From Dermanyssus gallinae (lineage: Eukaryota; Arthropoda; Arachnida; Mesostigmata; Dermanyssidae): a DNA stretch of 64,000 nt. The position numbers and the translations under genes are program-made. Location of the stretch: contig QVRM01005606.1 of the NCBI GenBank assembly GCA_003439945.1, positions 1 through 64,000 of the forward strand, given 5' to 3'. The stretch's first letter is position 1. Each line of letters starts with the position of its first letter. A model generated the notes under the pieces. That model was not told where the DNA came from. It searched no databases and worked only from the letters and a program-made list of their open reading frames with translations. This document shows positions 30,551-39,387 of this stretch, one piece after another.

Positions 30551-32128
30551 ATGTCGAGTAGCCAAAGCGGTGTATTGGTAACTAGTGGAGACCTGCCAGT
30601 GACGATCCCGTACACTCCAGCGCCGAACAGACCGGTTCCGTCAAATAACAGCGCTAAAGGACGGAAGCGGCCACATACGTCAACTGACGAGGAAGAAACT
30701 GCGCAACCAGCTGTCCATAGAGTGAAAGTTGGTGCATTACAACTGAGTGACACCCAACAGCTGACAGACGGCAATACGCCGCGGACACAACTGGCCAAGA
30801 TGGAATATACTACTATGACAGCCAACTCATGTGCTAGGTGTACGAATCAATTGGGTGGAATGATACTCTCATGCGGATTATGTCGCCGCGCCTTCCACCC
30901 CGCTTGTAGGCGGAGTGATGAGCTCGAGCCAACTGAGCAACCAAGCACAATGTGGTACTGCCGTGTATGCTCAGATCTGGGTAGTAGGAGCACCACCACA
31001 ACGGGGAGAGAAATTCCTGGACTAGACGGTGACCTTCGCAGCGCCCTGTGGTTTCTCTTCAGTCGTGTCCGAACATTGGAGCAGGACCTTGTTGCTTACA
31101 AGGCACAGCACACTGGTGCTGGTACAACAAGACGAGGAGGAGCAACAGCAGCAAATGCTGAGGGCCAGATGGAGACAGACTGTCAAATATCACAAAGTGT
31201 GCCAATTATTGACAAGCTGCAGCGTATGCAGCAGACCAAAACTGTCCTGGTGATTGGTGACAAGTCGCTCAAGGTGGTCAAGGGAAAACTCCTTGCTCAA
31301 TTTCCCAAGAAGACCGCATTGGTGGTGCGCACCTCTGCTAAAGAAGACACCGCATCTATAGTGAAAGAAGCGGAGACCTTCTTGCAAGATCGTACTGCTC
31401 CGACGAGTGTTATTCTACACTGTGGGTATGGTGATTGTGTTGAATTCCGGAAGGATGAGTTTTTGTCCCAAATCGCCATGTTCTCGACGAAATTGCGGGA
31501 GCAGAATCCAGACTCACGTCTGACTGTGGTGAGCGTTCCTCAGTTTACTCAGTCATGCAAGGAAGCAAATGACACATTAGAGGCACGCAAGGAAGAGTTG
31601 AAGATAGAGGTGATCCCATTGCAGTATACACATCGCCTGATGGTTCACCGCAACGGCTACTCATACAGCGGAGTTCCTGGTGTAGCCGATTCCTTGGTGA
31701 GGGCTGTTGCCAGACGGGCAGCCAATTTTTTAGGGGTCAAACTAGTACCAATGAAACAGAGCATCAAGGACGATGGCAAAGGTGGTCTCAAGTCGGGTTT
31801 CAACCAGAAGGGAGTGCTCAGCCGGACGCCGGCACCGAAGACCACATCGACGTACCACGGAGGGAGGATCGTTCGGGCTACAGACACACCCAGGAGGAAC
31901 GTCCACGAGCAGACTATCCATCGCCGGGAAGCCACACATGGCCGTCAGACCTTGTTCTACCGTCAGCGTGTGCCACATCGCCCGCAGCGAGGGAACAGCA
32001 AGTCTCGAATGGATCCCGACATGAAGCAGAACACCCAAGTACCGGGCAAACCGAAGCTCTACGACATGGTGGCGAGGCTGCTGGCTCAAGTCGACCAACA
32101 GGGATACAACCAACACAAGAGCTTCTAA
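30551..32128 (+). CDS. PHD-family ORF1: PHD finger + SGNH/esterase-like protein
   Basis: 525 residues from the ATG at 30551; the frame is open further upstream but without ATG. Residues ~1-80 are Ser/Thr/Pro-rich. Residues ~96-145 form a PHD-type zinc finger: CARC, CGLC, HPAC and WYCRVC supply the Cys4-His-Cys3 ligands. A segment with helical character (ALWFLFSRVRTLEQDLVAYK) follows. Residues ~240-392 resemble the SGNH/GDSL esterase domain of CR1-type ORF1 proteins: VLVIGDKSLKVVKGKL at the nucleophile position, VILHCGYGDCVEF, VVSVPQF and HRNGYSYSG near the C-terminal catalytic position. The canonical GDS is GDKS, so activity is doubtful. The last ~130 residues are basic and disordered-looking. 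The heptamer T TTT TTA at codons 391-393 may shift a fraction of ribosomes into the ORF2 frame. Confidence 0.88.
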   Translation: MSSSQSGVLVTSGDLPVTIPYTPAPNRPVPSNNSAKGRKRPHTSTDEEETAQPAVHRVKVGALQLSDTQQLTDGNTPRTQLAKMEYTTMTANSCARCTNQLGGMILSCGLCRRAFHPACRRSDELEPTEQPSTMWYCRVCSDLGSRSTTTTGREIPGLDGDLRSALWFLFSRVRTLEQDLVAYKAQHTGAGTTRRGGATAANAEGQMETDCQISQSVPIIDKLQRMQQTKTVLVIGDKSLKVVKGKLLAQFPKKTALVVRTSAKEDTASIVKEAETFLQDRTAPTSVILHCGYGDCVEFRKDEFLSQIAMFSTKLREQNPDSRLTVVSVPQFTQSCKEANDTLEARKEELKIEVIPLQYTHRLMVHRNGYSYSGVPGVADSLVRAVARRAANFLGVKLVPMKQSIKDDGKGGLKSGFNQKGVLSRTPAPKTTSTYHGGRIVRATDTPRRNVHEQTIHRREATHGRQTLFYRQRVPHRPQRGNSKSRMDPDMKQNTQVPGKPKLYDMVARLLAQVDQQGYNQHKSF

Positions 32129-34911
32129 GGGTAGTCCAATGGAATTGTGAGAATCCTGACACGTCACTGAAACTTCTCCCACATTCAACACTGGATGGAG
32201 TAGACCTGTTGGTGTTGACCGAGACATGGTCTTCGAGTCAACTGTCTCTAAATAACTATTATGCCGTTAACTGTGTCGCTACTAGGGTTAGCAACATCGG
32301 TCGTCCGAGCGGAGGAGTGTCTGTATTTTACAACCACCGACTGGGCGACATGAAGACTTTAATAGCAGAGGATGACTGCGTTGTCATTGAGGGCAGCCGT
32401 ATCAACGTCATAGCACTATACGTGAGACCAGCCCCAGTAGAGGGCACCGGTGAGTTAGTCGAGAAGCTCACGACATGTATACAGCGGTTAGACTGGTACC
32501 GGCCCACCATTATTGCTGGAGACCTCAATGCGCGACTGGACAAACCAACTGACAACAGAACAATCGCATTAATTGATATATTAGCAGATCTAGGATTTTG
32601 GATTGCTACTGATCCCACCGTGGCGACATTTGAAGGAGCTATGGGTAGCTCTGTAATCGATATATTTGCAACCAACCTGGTGCAATCTGCTGTTCACTAC
32701 CTAGGGCGGGATCATCAACTTATTGGAGGAGCCACTCTGACAGCGCATGTACCCGTCGGGCTTGACGTCAGTGTTGATGTCCAGATAGCAAGACAAAAGA
32801 GTCGGGTTGCTCTGTCAAAATATCTTGACAGTCAACGCCTTTCGACAATTATAAATACAGTATTCCCGTGTCCTGAACGTCCACTGATTGAGGAGTATAA
32901 TGAGCTACTCACAGGGCTCCTTCTGTCCTGTGTGCCGCCACAGCATGCAAGACGAGGAACGCCATGGTGGACACCACAATGCTCCAGTGCGAAAGCTATT
33001 CAGTTCCAAGCAAGAGACCTCGCACGTATGCGACCAGAAATGTGCTCGCTTTACGCAGCATCTAAAGCGTTATATAGACGAACGCTCAAAGAGGCCAAAC
33101 TCCAATACGAAATACGGAAGGAGGACAAACTACTATCGAAGGCTCATGAACAACCGCACGTATGGCTCAAGACTACAAAGCAACTACGAGCACCATGCCC
33201 AGTAGACCGTGGAACCCTACGAGCACACTTCCAAAACATCCTGGGGGACAAGGACACAATTCCGCGAGAGCCGCCAACCTACACAAGCGTCTGGTCTGAA
33301 GAAGATACCCAGTGGAGGGAATACCTGGGGCGAGAATTTGATATTCAAGAGGTGACGGAGGCAATCCATAGCCTAAGGAAAAATAAGTCGCCTGGGCCGG
33401 ACAATATACGGAATGAACACATTCAGGAGGCCATGGTGCTTGCACCATGTTGGACCACGCTGTTCAACGAATGCATGCGTAGAGGAAAGATCCCATCAAG
33501 TTGGCGACAGTGCCTTCTGACTCTCATCTCCAAAGGCAAGGGCACACCCACTGATCCTGCCTCATGGAGAGGTATAGCAAAGAAAAGCTGCATTTACAAG
33601 TTACTGGCCAGTTTGTTGGTACGGAGACTGACACCTTACATTGCCCACAAAGACGCACTGCCAGACGAGCAGCATGGTTTCCGGCCACATAGATCAACAC
33701 TATCAGCTTGTACAACACTCCTCAAGGATATCGACAGCACCCTCTCACGAAAAGGTCAATTTTTGTACAGTGTGTTCGTTGATTTCCGAGCAGCCTTTGA
33801 CTCGGGTTCGAGGTGCATAGTTCTTAACAAATTCGCTGAACTTGGTGTTCCAGCACCAATCGTAGGACTTCTCCAGGATGTCCTCCAAACAAATCAAGTC
33901 GTCATAGATGATGGAGTCACAGAGCATCCGCCACTGGTGCAAACTAATGGGTTCACACAAGGAGACAATCTGAGCCCGCTGATGTTTACACTTCTAATAG
34001 CGGACCTGCCACCCAAAATCAAGAAACGACACCCCACGGTCGATATAATTATGTACGCGGACGACCTGGTGATTTACAGCCGGAGTAGATTTCACCTTCA
34101 ACAAGCATTGGCAACCCTCTCTTCATATATTGCCGACGTTGGACTGGAAATCAACGCCCAAAAGACTGAGGCGATGAAATTTAGACGTGGCGGTAGAATA
34201 GCAGAAGGAGACACTTTAAGGCTAAACGGTCATGTTTTGAGCTATGTTAATAGATTCACATACTTAGGCGTGACACTGACGCCCAGTGGCAAAACGTTTG
34301 GTGTACATATAGAACAGCGAGTAGCAAAGGCACTGGTGGCCGCAACAATGATAGCACAGCCGCAAAAACTGTCACTCAGCACGGCACTGGCTTTGTTTAA
34401 TATGAAAATAGCACCAACTGCATCTTATGGAATAGAACTGCTCTGGGAGAAACTGAGCACAGCACACCTCGCGTTGTTAGATAGTACTAAACCTGCATTT
34501 CTAAAAAGGGTCTTGGGCCTGCACTGCTCAACGCGAAATCGTTTGGTCTATCTTCTTACAGGTACTCCGCTGTTTGTCGAACAGTTAAAGTCGCAGTTTA
34601 AGTTCCCAGAGACGCCGGCCTATCGTGAATTTATTAGGCTGTATGATGAAAAGATGGCAGACGTTGATCCCGATTTTTATAACACAAGAGCAATGACAAA
34701 CACTGAGTGGAAGGGGGTGTGCCGAAATACTCGTCATACGGTTGTAAGATATGCGGTTCACGGGTTCCACCATGCAATATGTAGAACAGAAGGATATCAT
34801 GACCTAAGTGATCTTTGTATATGCAAATATTGTGGCTTATCATGTTCAAGATACCACGCTGGTCAATGTACGAAAATGACATCGATAACAAGTCTGAATA
34901 TGATCTCATAG
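31573..34911 (+). CDS. PHD-family ORF2: APE-type endonuclease + reverse transcriptase (-1 frame of ORF1)
   Basis: The frame is open from 31573 to the stop at 34911 and overlaps ORF1 by 556 nt. There is no ATG before about 32350, past the first endonuclease motifs. The conserved endonuclease starts at VVQWNCENPD (about 32131), then LVLTETWSSSQ, GDLNARLDKP, SSVIDIFATN and AHVPVG. RT: AKKSCIYKLLASLLVRRL, EQHGFRPHRSTLSAC, FVDFRAAFDS (about 33778, motif A), TQGDNLSPLMFTLL (motif B), IIMYADDLVIYSRSRFH (about 34050, motif C), MKFRRGG and FTYLGVTLTP. The C-terminus has CICKYCGLSCSRYHAGQC, a putative nucleic-acid-binding zinc motif. Together these nick target DNA and copy the element RNA onto it. No lesion is seen. 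Missing AUG plus the slippery site upstream suggests expression as an ORF1-ORF2 fusion. Confidence 0.88.
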   Translation, partial: HIRGTQGRVEDRGDPIAVYTSPDGSPQRLLIQRSSWCSRFLGEGCCQTGSQFFRGQTSTNETEHQGRWQRWSQVGFQPEGSAQPDAGTEDHIDVPRREDRSGYRHTQEERPRADYPSPGSHTWPSDLVLPSACATSPAAREQQVSNGSRHEAEHPSTGQTEALRHGGEAAGSSRPTGIQPTQELLRVVQWNCENPDTSLKLLPHSTLDGVDLLVLTETWSSSQLSLNNYYAVNCVATRVSNIGRPSGGVSVFYNHRLGDMKTLIAEDDCVVIEGSRINVIALYVRPAPVEGTGELVEKLTTCIQRLDWYRPTIIAGDLNARLDKPTDNRTIALIDILADLGFWIATDPTVATFEGAMGSSVIDIFATNLVQSAVHYLGRDHQLIGGATLTAHVPVGLDVSVDVQIARQKSRVALSKYLDSQRLSTIINTVFPCPERPLIEEYNELLTGLLLSCVPPQHARRGTPWWTPQCSSAKAIQFQARDLARMRPEMCSLYAASKALYRRTLKEAKLQYEIRKEDKLLSKAHEQPHVWLKTTKQLRAPCPVDRGTLRAHFQNILGDKDTIPREPPTYTSVWSEEDTQWREYLGREFDIQEVTEAIHSLRKNKSPGPDNIRNEHIQEAMVLAPCWTTLFNECMRRGKIPSSWRQCLLTLISKGKGTPTDPASWRGIAKKSCIYKLLASLLVRRLTPYIAHKDALPDEQHGFRPHRSTLSACTTLLKDIDSTLSRKGQFLYSVFVDFRAAFDSGSRCIVLNKFAELGVPAPIVGLLQDVLQTNQVVIDDGVTEHPPLVQTNGFTQGDNLSPLMFTLLIADLPPKIKKRHPTVDIIMYADDLVIYSRSRFHLQQALATLSSYIADVGLEINAQKTEAMKFRRGGRIAEGDTLRLNGHVLSYVNRFTYLGVTLTPSGKTFGVHIEQRVAKALVAATMIAQPQKLSLSTALALFNMKIAPTASYGIELLWEKLSTAHLALLDSTKPAFLKRVLGLHCSTRNRLVYLLTGTPLFVEQLKSQFKFPETPAYREFIRLYDEKMADVDPDFYNTRAMTNTEWKGVCRNTRHTVVRYAVHGFHHAICRTEGYHDLSDLCICKYCGLSCSRYHAGQCTKMTSITSLNMIS
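31726..31732 (+). promoter_or_regulatory. Putative -1 ribosomal frameshift heptamer (T TTT TTA)
   Basis: In the ORF1 frame the codons are AAT TTT TTA GGG, so the heptamer T TTT TTA is in the X XXY YYZ phase required for simultaneous slippage, the same word used at retroviral gag-pol junctions. ORF2 lies in the -1 frame, which is open here. The word lies exactly at the end of the esterase-like domain. It is also present in the diverged copy at 41894-41900 (minus). I see no obvious strong stem-loop within the next 60 nt by eye. Confidence 0.6.
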
Positions 34912-34988
34912 GATGGATTGTGGATATAATGTTCTTATAATATATATTTGTAATGTGCAATACCTAACCAAGGTGACAATAAACGATT

Positions 34989-35002
34989 GAATCAAACGGC
35001 AC
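34989..35002. repeat. Target site duplication of the PHD-family element, right copy
   Basis: Exact repeat of 30382-30395, immediately before the resumed R2-like frame. Confidence 0.9.
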
Positions 35003-37750
35003 ATGACGGCAGCACACTCGAACATTGAACACCCATTTTTACCCCCCGTCAGCAATCCGGTCGACAACACTGATGGTACCCACCTGCGCGAAAAACTCGC
35101 CGAGTACACAAAGACATACAAACGGCTCGACACCATCCCTAAAAGTGCCCGTCCTGCAGTTGCGGTAGCGCTGGCCGACACACTTTCACTCGTACATCAA
35201 AACAATGACGCGCATAGCTGGGCCAACCTACTGGTTTTCGCGCATACAGTTCTCAGAGCTCCATCACAAAAACAGAACAATCTTAGTTGGACTACATACC
35301 TCAGAGACAGAATCGAGGAACATAGATCAGGTAGTGGGCCTTCACCCGAATTGGTCCCAAGGAAGCACTGGAACAAGCGACCTAACGAGGACGAAGCTGC
35401 CGCTAGACGAGCAACCAGGCTACTAGGCGAAGGCGACATTGGAGGCGCTGCGAGAGCTCTGCTTTCTGTGGGAAGTCCTGTTTGCGCAGCCGAAGCGTTC
35501 GTGGAAATGACTTCCAAACACCCTAGTGAACCGGCCGACCTTGACTTGCCACCAAGACTATCCCTTGCTGAGCCGCTAGTCATCAGTTCAGAAGAGATTC
35601 GCGAGGCCGTACGAACCTTTCCGGCAGGGTCTACCGCCGGTATGGACGGCCTGCGGCCGCGCCACCTCAGAGACCTCATTGCCACGACCAACACAAATAT
35701 CGCCAGTCGTCTACTGCGTGACTTAGCAAAAGTGATTGACATTATCAGAAATGGCACAGTGCCTGAGGCCATCCGCCCTATTATTTTTGGTGGACGCCTC
35801 ATCGCAATTAAAAAGCCGAGTGGGTCATTTCGTCCAATCGTCATTTCCTCAGTCTTTCGGAGGATTGCGGCAAAAATCACTGTCAAGCTAGGAACAAATA
35901 TCGTGTGCGAAAAGCTTGGGGCCCACCAGCTTGGCTTCAATACGCCTAGTGGCATCGAAGCAGTGGTCCACACAACAAGAGCTTTTATGTCTAGCGCACC
36001 CAACAATTTCGTCGCCGCCAAACTCGATTTTAAGAATGCTTTTAACCAGGTCCGTCGCGACCACATACTAAAAACTGTACAAACGGATTGGCCAGAGGCA
36101 GCCCCCTTAGTTGACCAAACCTACAGATCCAGTTCAGAGCTCTCATTCGGTGAAAGAACAATTTTCTCGCGCAGCGGCGTGCAGCAGGGCGACCCCCTTG
36201 GTCCGCCGCTATTCTGCCTAGCAATCAAAGAACTGGTCAATTCTATCCAGTCCCCCTTAAATCTCTGGTACCTAGACGATGGCACCATTGGGGGAGAAGC
36301 ATCTGTGGTACAGGCAGATATCAAGAGAGTTCTTGACTTCGGTCAGAAGAGTGGTCTTGAGCTCAACCCCCAGAAGTGCGAAATTATTTACAAAGGCCAC
36401 CCGAACATACCCGCCTTTGAGGCACTTCTTCCGGGGTGCAAACAAGTCGAGGCAGCAGATATGACGCTCTTAGGGTCCCCTGTGGGGTCGGCCGCCACTC
36501 ACCCAGAACTCGCAGGTAAGATAAAGAGTCTTTGCTCTCGCCTAAACCGGCTAAACCTGCTTAACCCCCATAGCGCATATCACCTATTAAAATCATCGTT
36601 GGGCTCATCGAGAATTATCCACTTCCTCCGCAGCACGGACGTCGGAGCAAACCAGGACCTGCTGAGGGAGTTAGACAATAGCCTTAGGACCAGCCTTAGC
36701 GACCTCCTCAATCTAAACTTGGCCGACAACAACTGGGCTCAGGCCACCCTTCCTCTTAGACTCGGAGGTTTGGGAATCCGCTCTGCAGCAGATCTGGCAG
36801 CCAGCTGTCACGTTGCTTCATTATACGCCTCAGAAGCTACAGTCCAGCACATCAGTCCGGCCATAGCCCTGCAGGCTTTCCAGGATGCCAAAAAAGCTGC
36901 TGATACAAGATTCGAGAACCTCGCAGGCCTACTCCCAGAGGCAAACAAACACCTGCAGAGGTCCTATGACGATCTCATAGTATCCAAGAAATATCAGCGT
37001 TTACTGTCCGATGCACTGTCCACGGCAGACAAAGCCCGACTACAGGCGGTTGTCCAAAAAGGGGCTAGCAAATGGCTCCAAGCCATCCCTTCCTCAAACC
37101 TTGGCACTTTACTTGATCACGAAAGTTTTCGTCTGTGCATCGGCTTGAGGTTGGGAACAAGACTAACGGAGGAACACCGGTGTCCGTGCGGAGCACAAGT
37201 GGACATTTGGGGAACCCACGGGCTATCCTGCAACAGAAGCGAAGGACGTCAAAGCCGTCACAGCGATATTAACGAGATTACCGCCCGGGCCTTAAGGTCA
37301 GCTCTACTGCCATGTATTCGAGAGCCAACCGGCCTCCTGAGAAGCGACGGAAAGAGGCCTGACGGTCTCACCCTTATCCCTTTTGAAAGAGGAAAGGCGC
37401 TTATTTGGGATGCTACAGTCACCGACACGCTCGCCCCCTCGAACATGGAGGCCAGCGCATCAGCCGCTGGCTCCGCAGCACGCAAGGCTGAACGTCTAAA
37501 GACCAACAAATACGCCCAGCTCACCGACGAGTTCATTTTTGTGCCACTAGTATTGGAGACACTAGGGGGACCTGGCCCTGAGGCATGGTCACTTTTACAG
37601 AAGATTGGTAAACGAATTGAACTCACGACGGGGGACAAAAGAGCTTTCGACTTTCTACTCCAGCGGCTATCTCTGGCGGTTCAGCGCGGCAATGCGGCAG
37701 CAATTATGGGTACAATGAGGGGCTGCCTCGAGGATAAGCTCGATTGGTAG
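35003..37750 (+). CDS. R2-like element: reverse transcriptase with C-terminal restriction-like endonuclease
   Basis: 915 residues without a stop. The apparent start Met is the middle of a zinc finger whose first half is at 30249-30395, so the true N-terminus is upstream. RT (residues ~200-480): STAGMDGLRPRHLRDL, RPIVISSVFRRIAAKI, KLDFKNAFNQVRRDHIL (motif A), SGVQQGDPLGPPLFCL (motif B), LWYLDDGT (motif C with Leu instead of Ala), GLELNPQKCEII and LLGSPVG. The C-terminal third has a Cys/His motif (CPCG, HGLSC, residues ~726-745), RHSDIN, then REPTGL, KRPDGLTLIPFERGK and WDATVTD (residues ~784-806). That PD...D layout after a CCHC-like motif matches the restriction-like endonuclease of R2 elements. 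The tail (GPGPEAW, TGDKRAFDFLLQRLS, QRGNAAAIMGTM) is conserved in the fragments elsewhere in this window. No lesion other than the nested insertion. Confidence 0.88.
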   Translation: MTAAHSNIEHPFLPPVSNPVDNTDGTHLREKLAEYTKTYKRLDTIPKSARPAVAVALADTLSLVHQNNDAHSWANLLVFAHTVLRAPSQKQNNLSWTTYLRDRIEEHRSGSGPSPELVPRKHWNKRPNEDEAAARRATRLLGEGDIGGAARALLSVGSPVCAAEAFVEMTSKHPSEPADLDLPPRLSLAEPLVISSEEIREAVRTFPAGSTAGMDGLRPRHLRDLIATTNTNIASRLLRDLAKVIDIIRNGTVPEAIRPIIFGGRLIAIKKPSGSFRPIVISSVFRRIAAKITVKLGTNIVCEKLGAHQLGFNTPSGIEAVVHTTRAFMSSAPNNFVAAKLDFKNAFNQVRRDHILKTVQTDWPEAAPLVDQTYRSSSELSFGERTIFSRSGVQQGDPLGPPLFCLAIKELVNSIQSPLNLWYLDDGTIGGEASVVQADIKRVLDFGQKSGLELNPQKCEIIYKGHPNIPAFEALLPGCKQVEAADMTLLGSPVGSAATHPELAGKIKSLCSRLNRLNLLNPHSAYHLLKSSLGSSRIIHFLRSTDVGANQDLLRELDNSLRTSLSDLLNLNLADNNWAQATLPLRLGGLGIRSAADLAASCHVASLYASEATVQHISPAIALQAFQDAKKAADTRFENLAGLLPEANKHLQRSYDDLIVSKKYQRLLSDALSTADKARLQAVVQKGASKWLQAIPSSNLGTLLDHESFRLCIGLRLGTRLTEEHRCPCGAQVDIWGTHGLSCNRSEGRQSRHSDINEITARALRSALLPCIREPTGLLRSDGKRPDGLTLIPFERGKALIWDATVTDTLAPSNMEASASAAGSAARKAERLKTNKYAQLTDEFIFVPLVLETLGGPGPEAWSLLQKIGKRIELTTGDKRAFDFLLQRLSLAVQRGNAAAIMGTMRGCLEDKLDW

Positions 37751-37836
37751 CACCCCTCACAAGCCCAAGAGTAGTTAGATATTCATATTCCACTGTAACT
37801 TCAAAATGAAATAAAACCACAATTATTGCTTTGTTC

Positions 37837-37847
37837 ATATACAAAGT
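37837..37847. repeat. Target site duplication of the R2-like element, right copy
   Basis: Repeat of 30238-30248 at the resumption of the outer PHD-family copy. Confidence 0.75.
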
Positions 37848-38060
37848 TATGATGACATTGAACGAGCCAGGTGATTTAGAGACCCAATTTTACTACAAAC
37901 AAGACCGTGATATCTAGAACATTCGGTATGACAATATTTATATCTGCAGTCAACATCGGTGAAAGGTGCAGAAAAGCGAAGAGCAAGTGCACACAGTGCG
38001 GTGGCGAACGTTACAACTTCAGGATACTGCAGATAATACATATGTGAGCTCATGCAAAAT
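37837..38060 (-). pseudogene. PHD-family retrotransposon 3' part, outer layer of the nest (right part)
   Basis: The minus strand carries the C-terminal zinc motif of ORF2 (CRYKYCHTECSRYHGLVC) and a 3' region 'atttagagacccaat...ttatgatgac' also found at 39512-39575. It joins 30247 when the R2-like element is removed. Upstream of the zinc motif the frame is disturbed and similarity fades by about 38060. Confidence 0.75.
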
Positions 38061-39387
38061 TAACAGACAAACACGCTGTCGAGTGCTACTTAACCAGGAG
38101 AGCTGTCCAATTGCTGGGAAAAGTCAGCTGACTGTATTAGTGGCCTTCGAATCCGTACTTTTGCATGCAAAGCGTATATTGTATACACTGTAGGATATAT
38201 AGCGTATACACGATAAAAGGTAACGTATCGAAACTGAGCAATGACGAAAAACACAACATTAAGTTCCGGCATATTTTCGGCCCAATACAATTTAAGAGTT
38301 TAAGCATACCAAATCTTCCAAAGGGAACGCTGCCGTTGATGTCGGACGTGCCAGTGATACATCATATTACAGATACGCGCATCCGTGGAAGTAGCAAAGT
38401 GCTAGAGAGAATAAAACAGGTGATAAGGCCGCGGTTAGTACATGCTTTAAGTGGTTCATTTACCGAAAGGAAACGACAGATGCATAAACGTTCACGCTAT
38501 TGTGTGAACTTTACTCGATGTAGCCCTTTAGCGTAACAAGTAGCAGAACGAAAAAGAAGAACACTGCTAGCAGCCATAAATATAGAGAGAGAAGCATAAC
38601 TAGAATAAGGGTACGAAAAGCCAGTCTACCCTACAAGAGTAAGAACATTAGCGAATAATTCACCGATTGTTATGAGAAAGAAACAAGCAATAACTTAAAA
38701 TCAGTGTGGTAAAGGGTGCGAGAGTCGAGAGAAACAACACATAATCGCTCAATGACATGCTACATCTTGGACACCAGGGACCAAATCTGATATCAGATAT
38801 AGTAGATGCACTGCTAAACACATGGACGATATCGCCCTAGGCTACAATTTTGCGAACGGAAGTATCGAACCTGTGTAGAAACCTTGCGCAGAGTTTTCAA
38901 TGCGGAGAGATTCCTTGCAAAAAAAGAGCCACCAATTCGCGCAAGAGAGCAGTTCTCCTGCAACGTGACGACAATAACATACTAACAGTTAACCAAACAG
39001 CATTTAAGATACTAGGAGTGCGGTCAGAAGTGACAACAGACACAATAGGGGATTCCACGAACATGACCAAAGCGAAAACACATCTTAGTCGAAACAAGCA
39101 GACAAAGTGCACACATAAGAAAAATCACAAGTAAACAATATGAGGCCGTACGTTGAACTAGGCCTAGTTGTATGCCAGCATACGTATTTCTGTAAAATGT
39201 TTGATAACTTAAGAACAGCAATGGCAGAAGAGACATAAGTAGAGATGCCATTGTCCATAGGTATTCCTGTGGGGTAGTCGAAAAATTCAGTGTTTTTTGC
39301 CACGCTAGCATGAAATAAGCTACACTTATTTAAGGGGTGGACAAGGATATTCAATAATCTATACCTAGTGTTTGTAAAGAGTGAACT
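38061..39387. other. No gene seen
   Basis: Only short open frames (38165-38536 and 38850-39134, plus) without recognisable domains or splice borders. A/T-rich 'gtatac' palindromic words occur around 38180-38210. I see nothing supportable. Confidence 0.4.

Larger units (their letters stand above)
30396..34988 (+). mobile_element. Nearly intact PHD-family non-LTR retrotransposon (inner layer)
   Basis: A 4.59-kb element bounded by a perfect 14-bp duplication, with ORF1 (30551-32128) and ORF2 (to 34911) both uninterrupted. The 5' UTR is about 150 bp and the 3' UTR about 75 bp, ending 'ggtgacaataaacgatt' without a long poly(A). ORF1 with PHD and esterase-like domains plus APE-type endonuclease and RT is the architecture of the CR1/L2 group; that clade name is inference. 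Absence of any stop or frameshift suggests a young, possibly competent copy. Confidence 0.9.
30249..37836 (+). mobile_element. R2-like (RLE-type) non-LTR retrotransposon, interrupted by a nested element
   Basis: With the nested insertion (30396-34988 plus one duplication copy) removed, about 3.0 kb remains: an N-terminal zinc-finger region, RT, C-terminal Cys/His motif and restriction-like endonuclease, then a ~90-bp 3' UTR ending 'aataaaaccacaattattgctttgttc'. No in-frame Met precedes the zinc finger, so the 5' end is probably truncated. It inserted into the 3' UTR region of a minus-strand PHD-family copy, as the flanks and the 11-bp duplication show. Confidence 0.85.

Noticed and set aside
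35197..36066. 289-codon minus-strand open frame
   Set aside because: Shadow of the R2-like RT ORF on the plus strand, which carries all conserved motifs.
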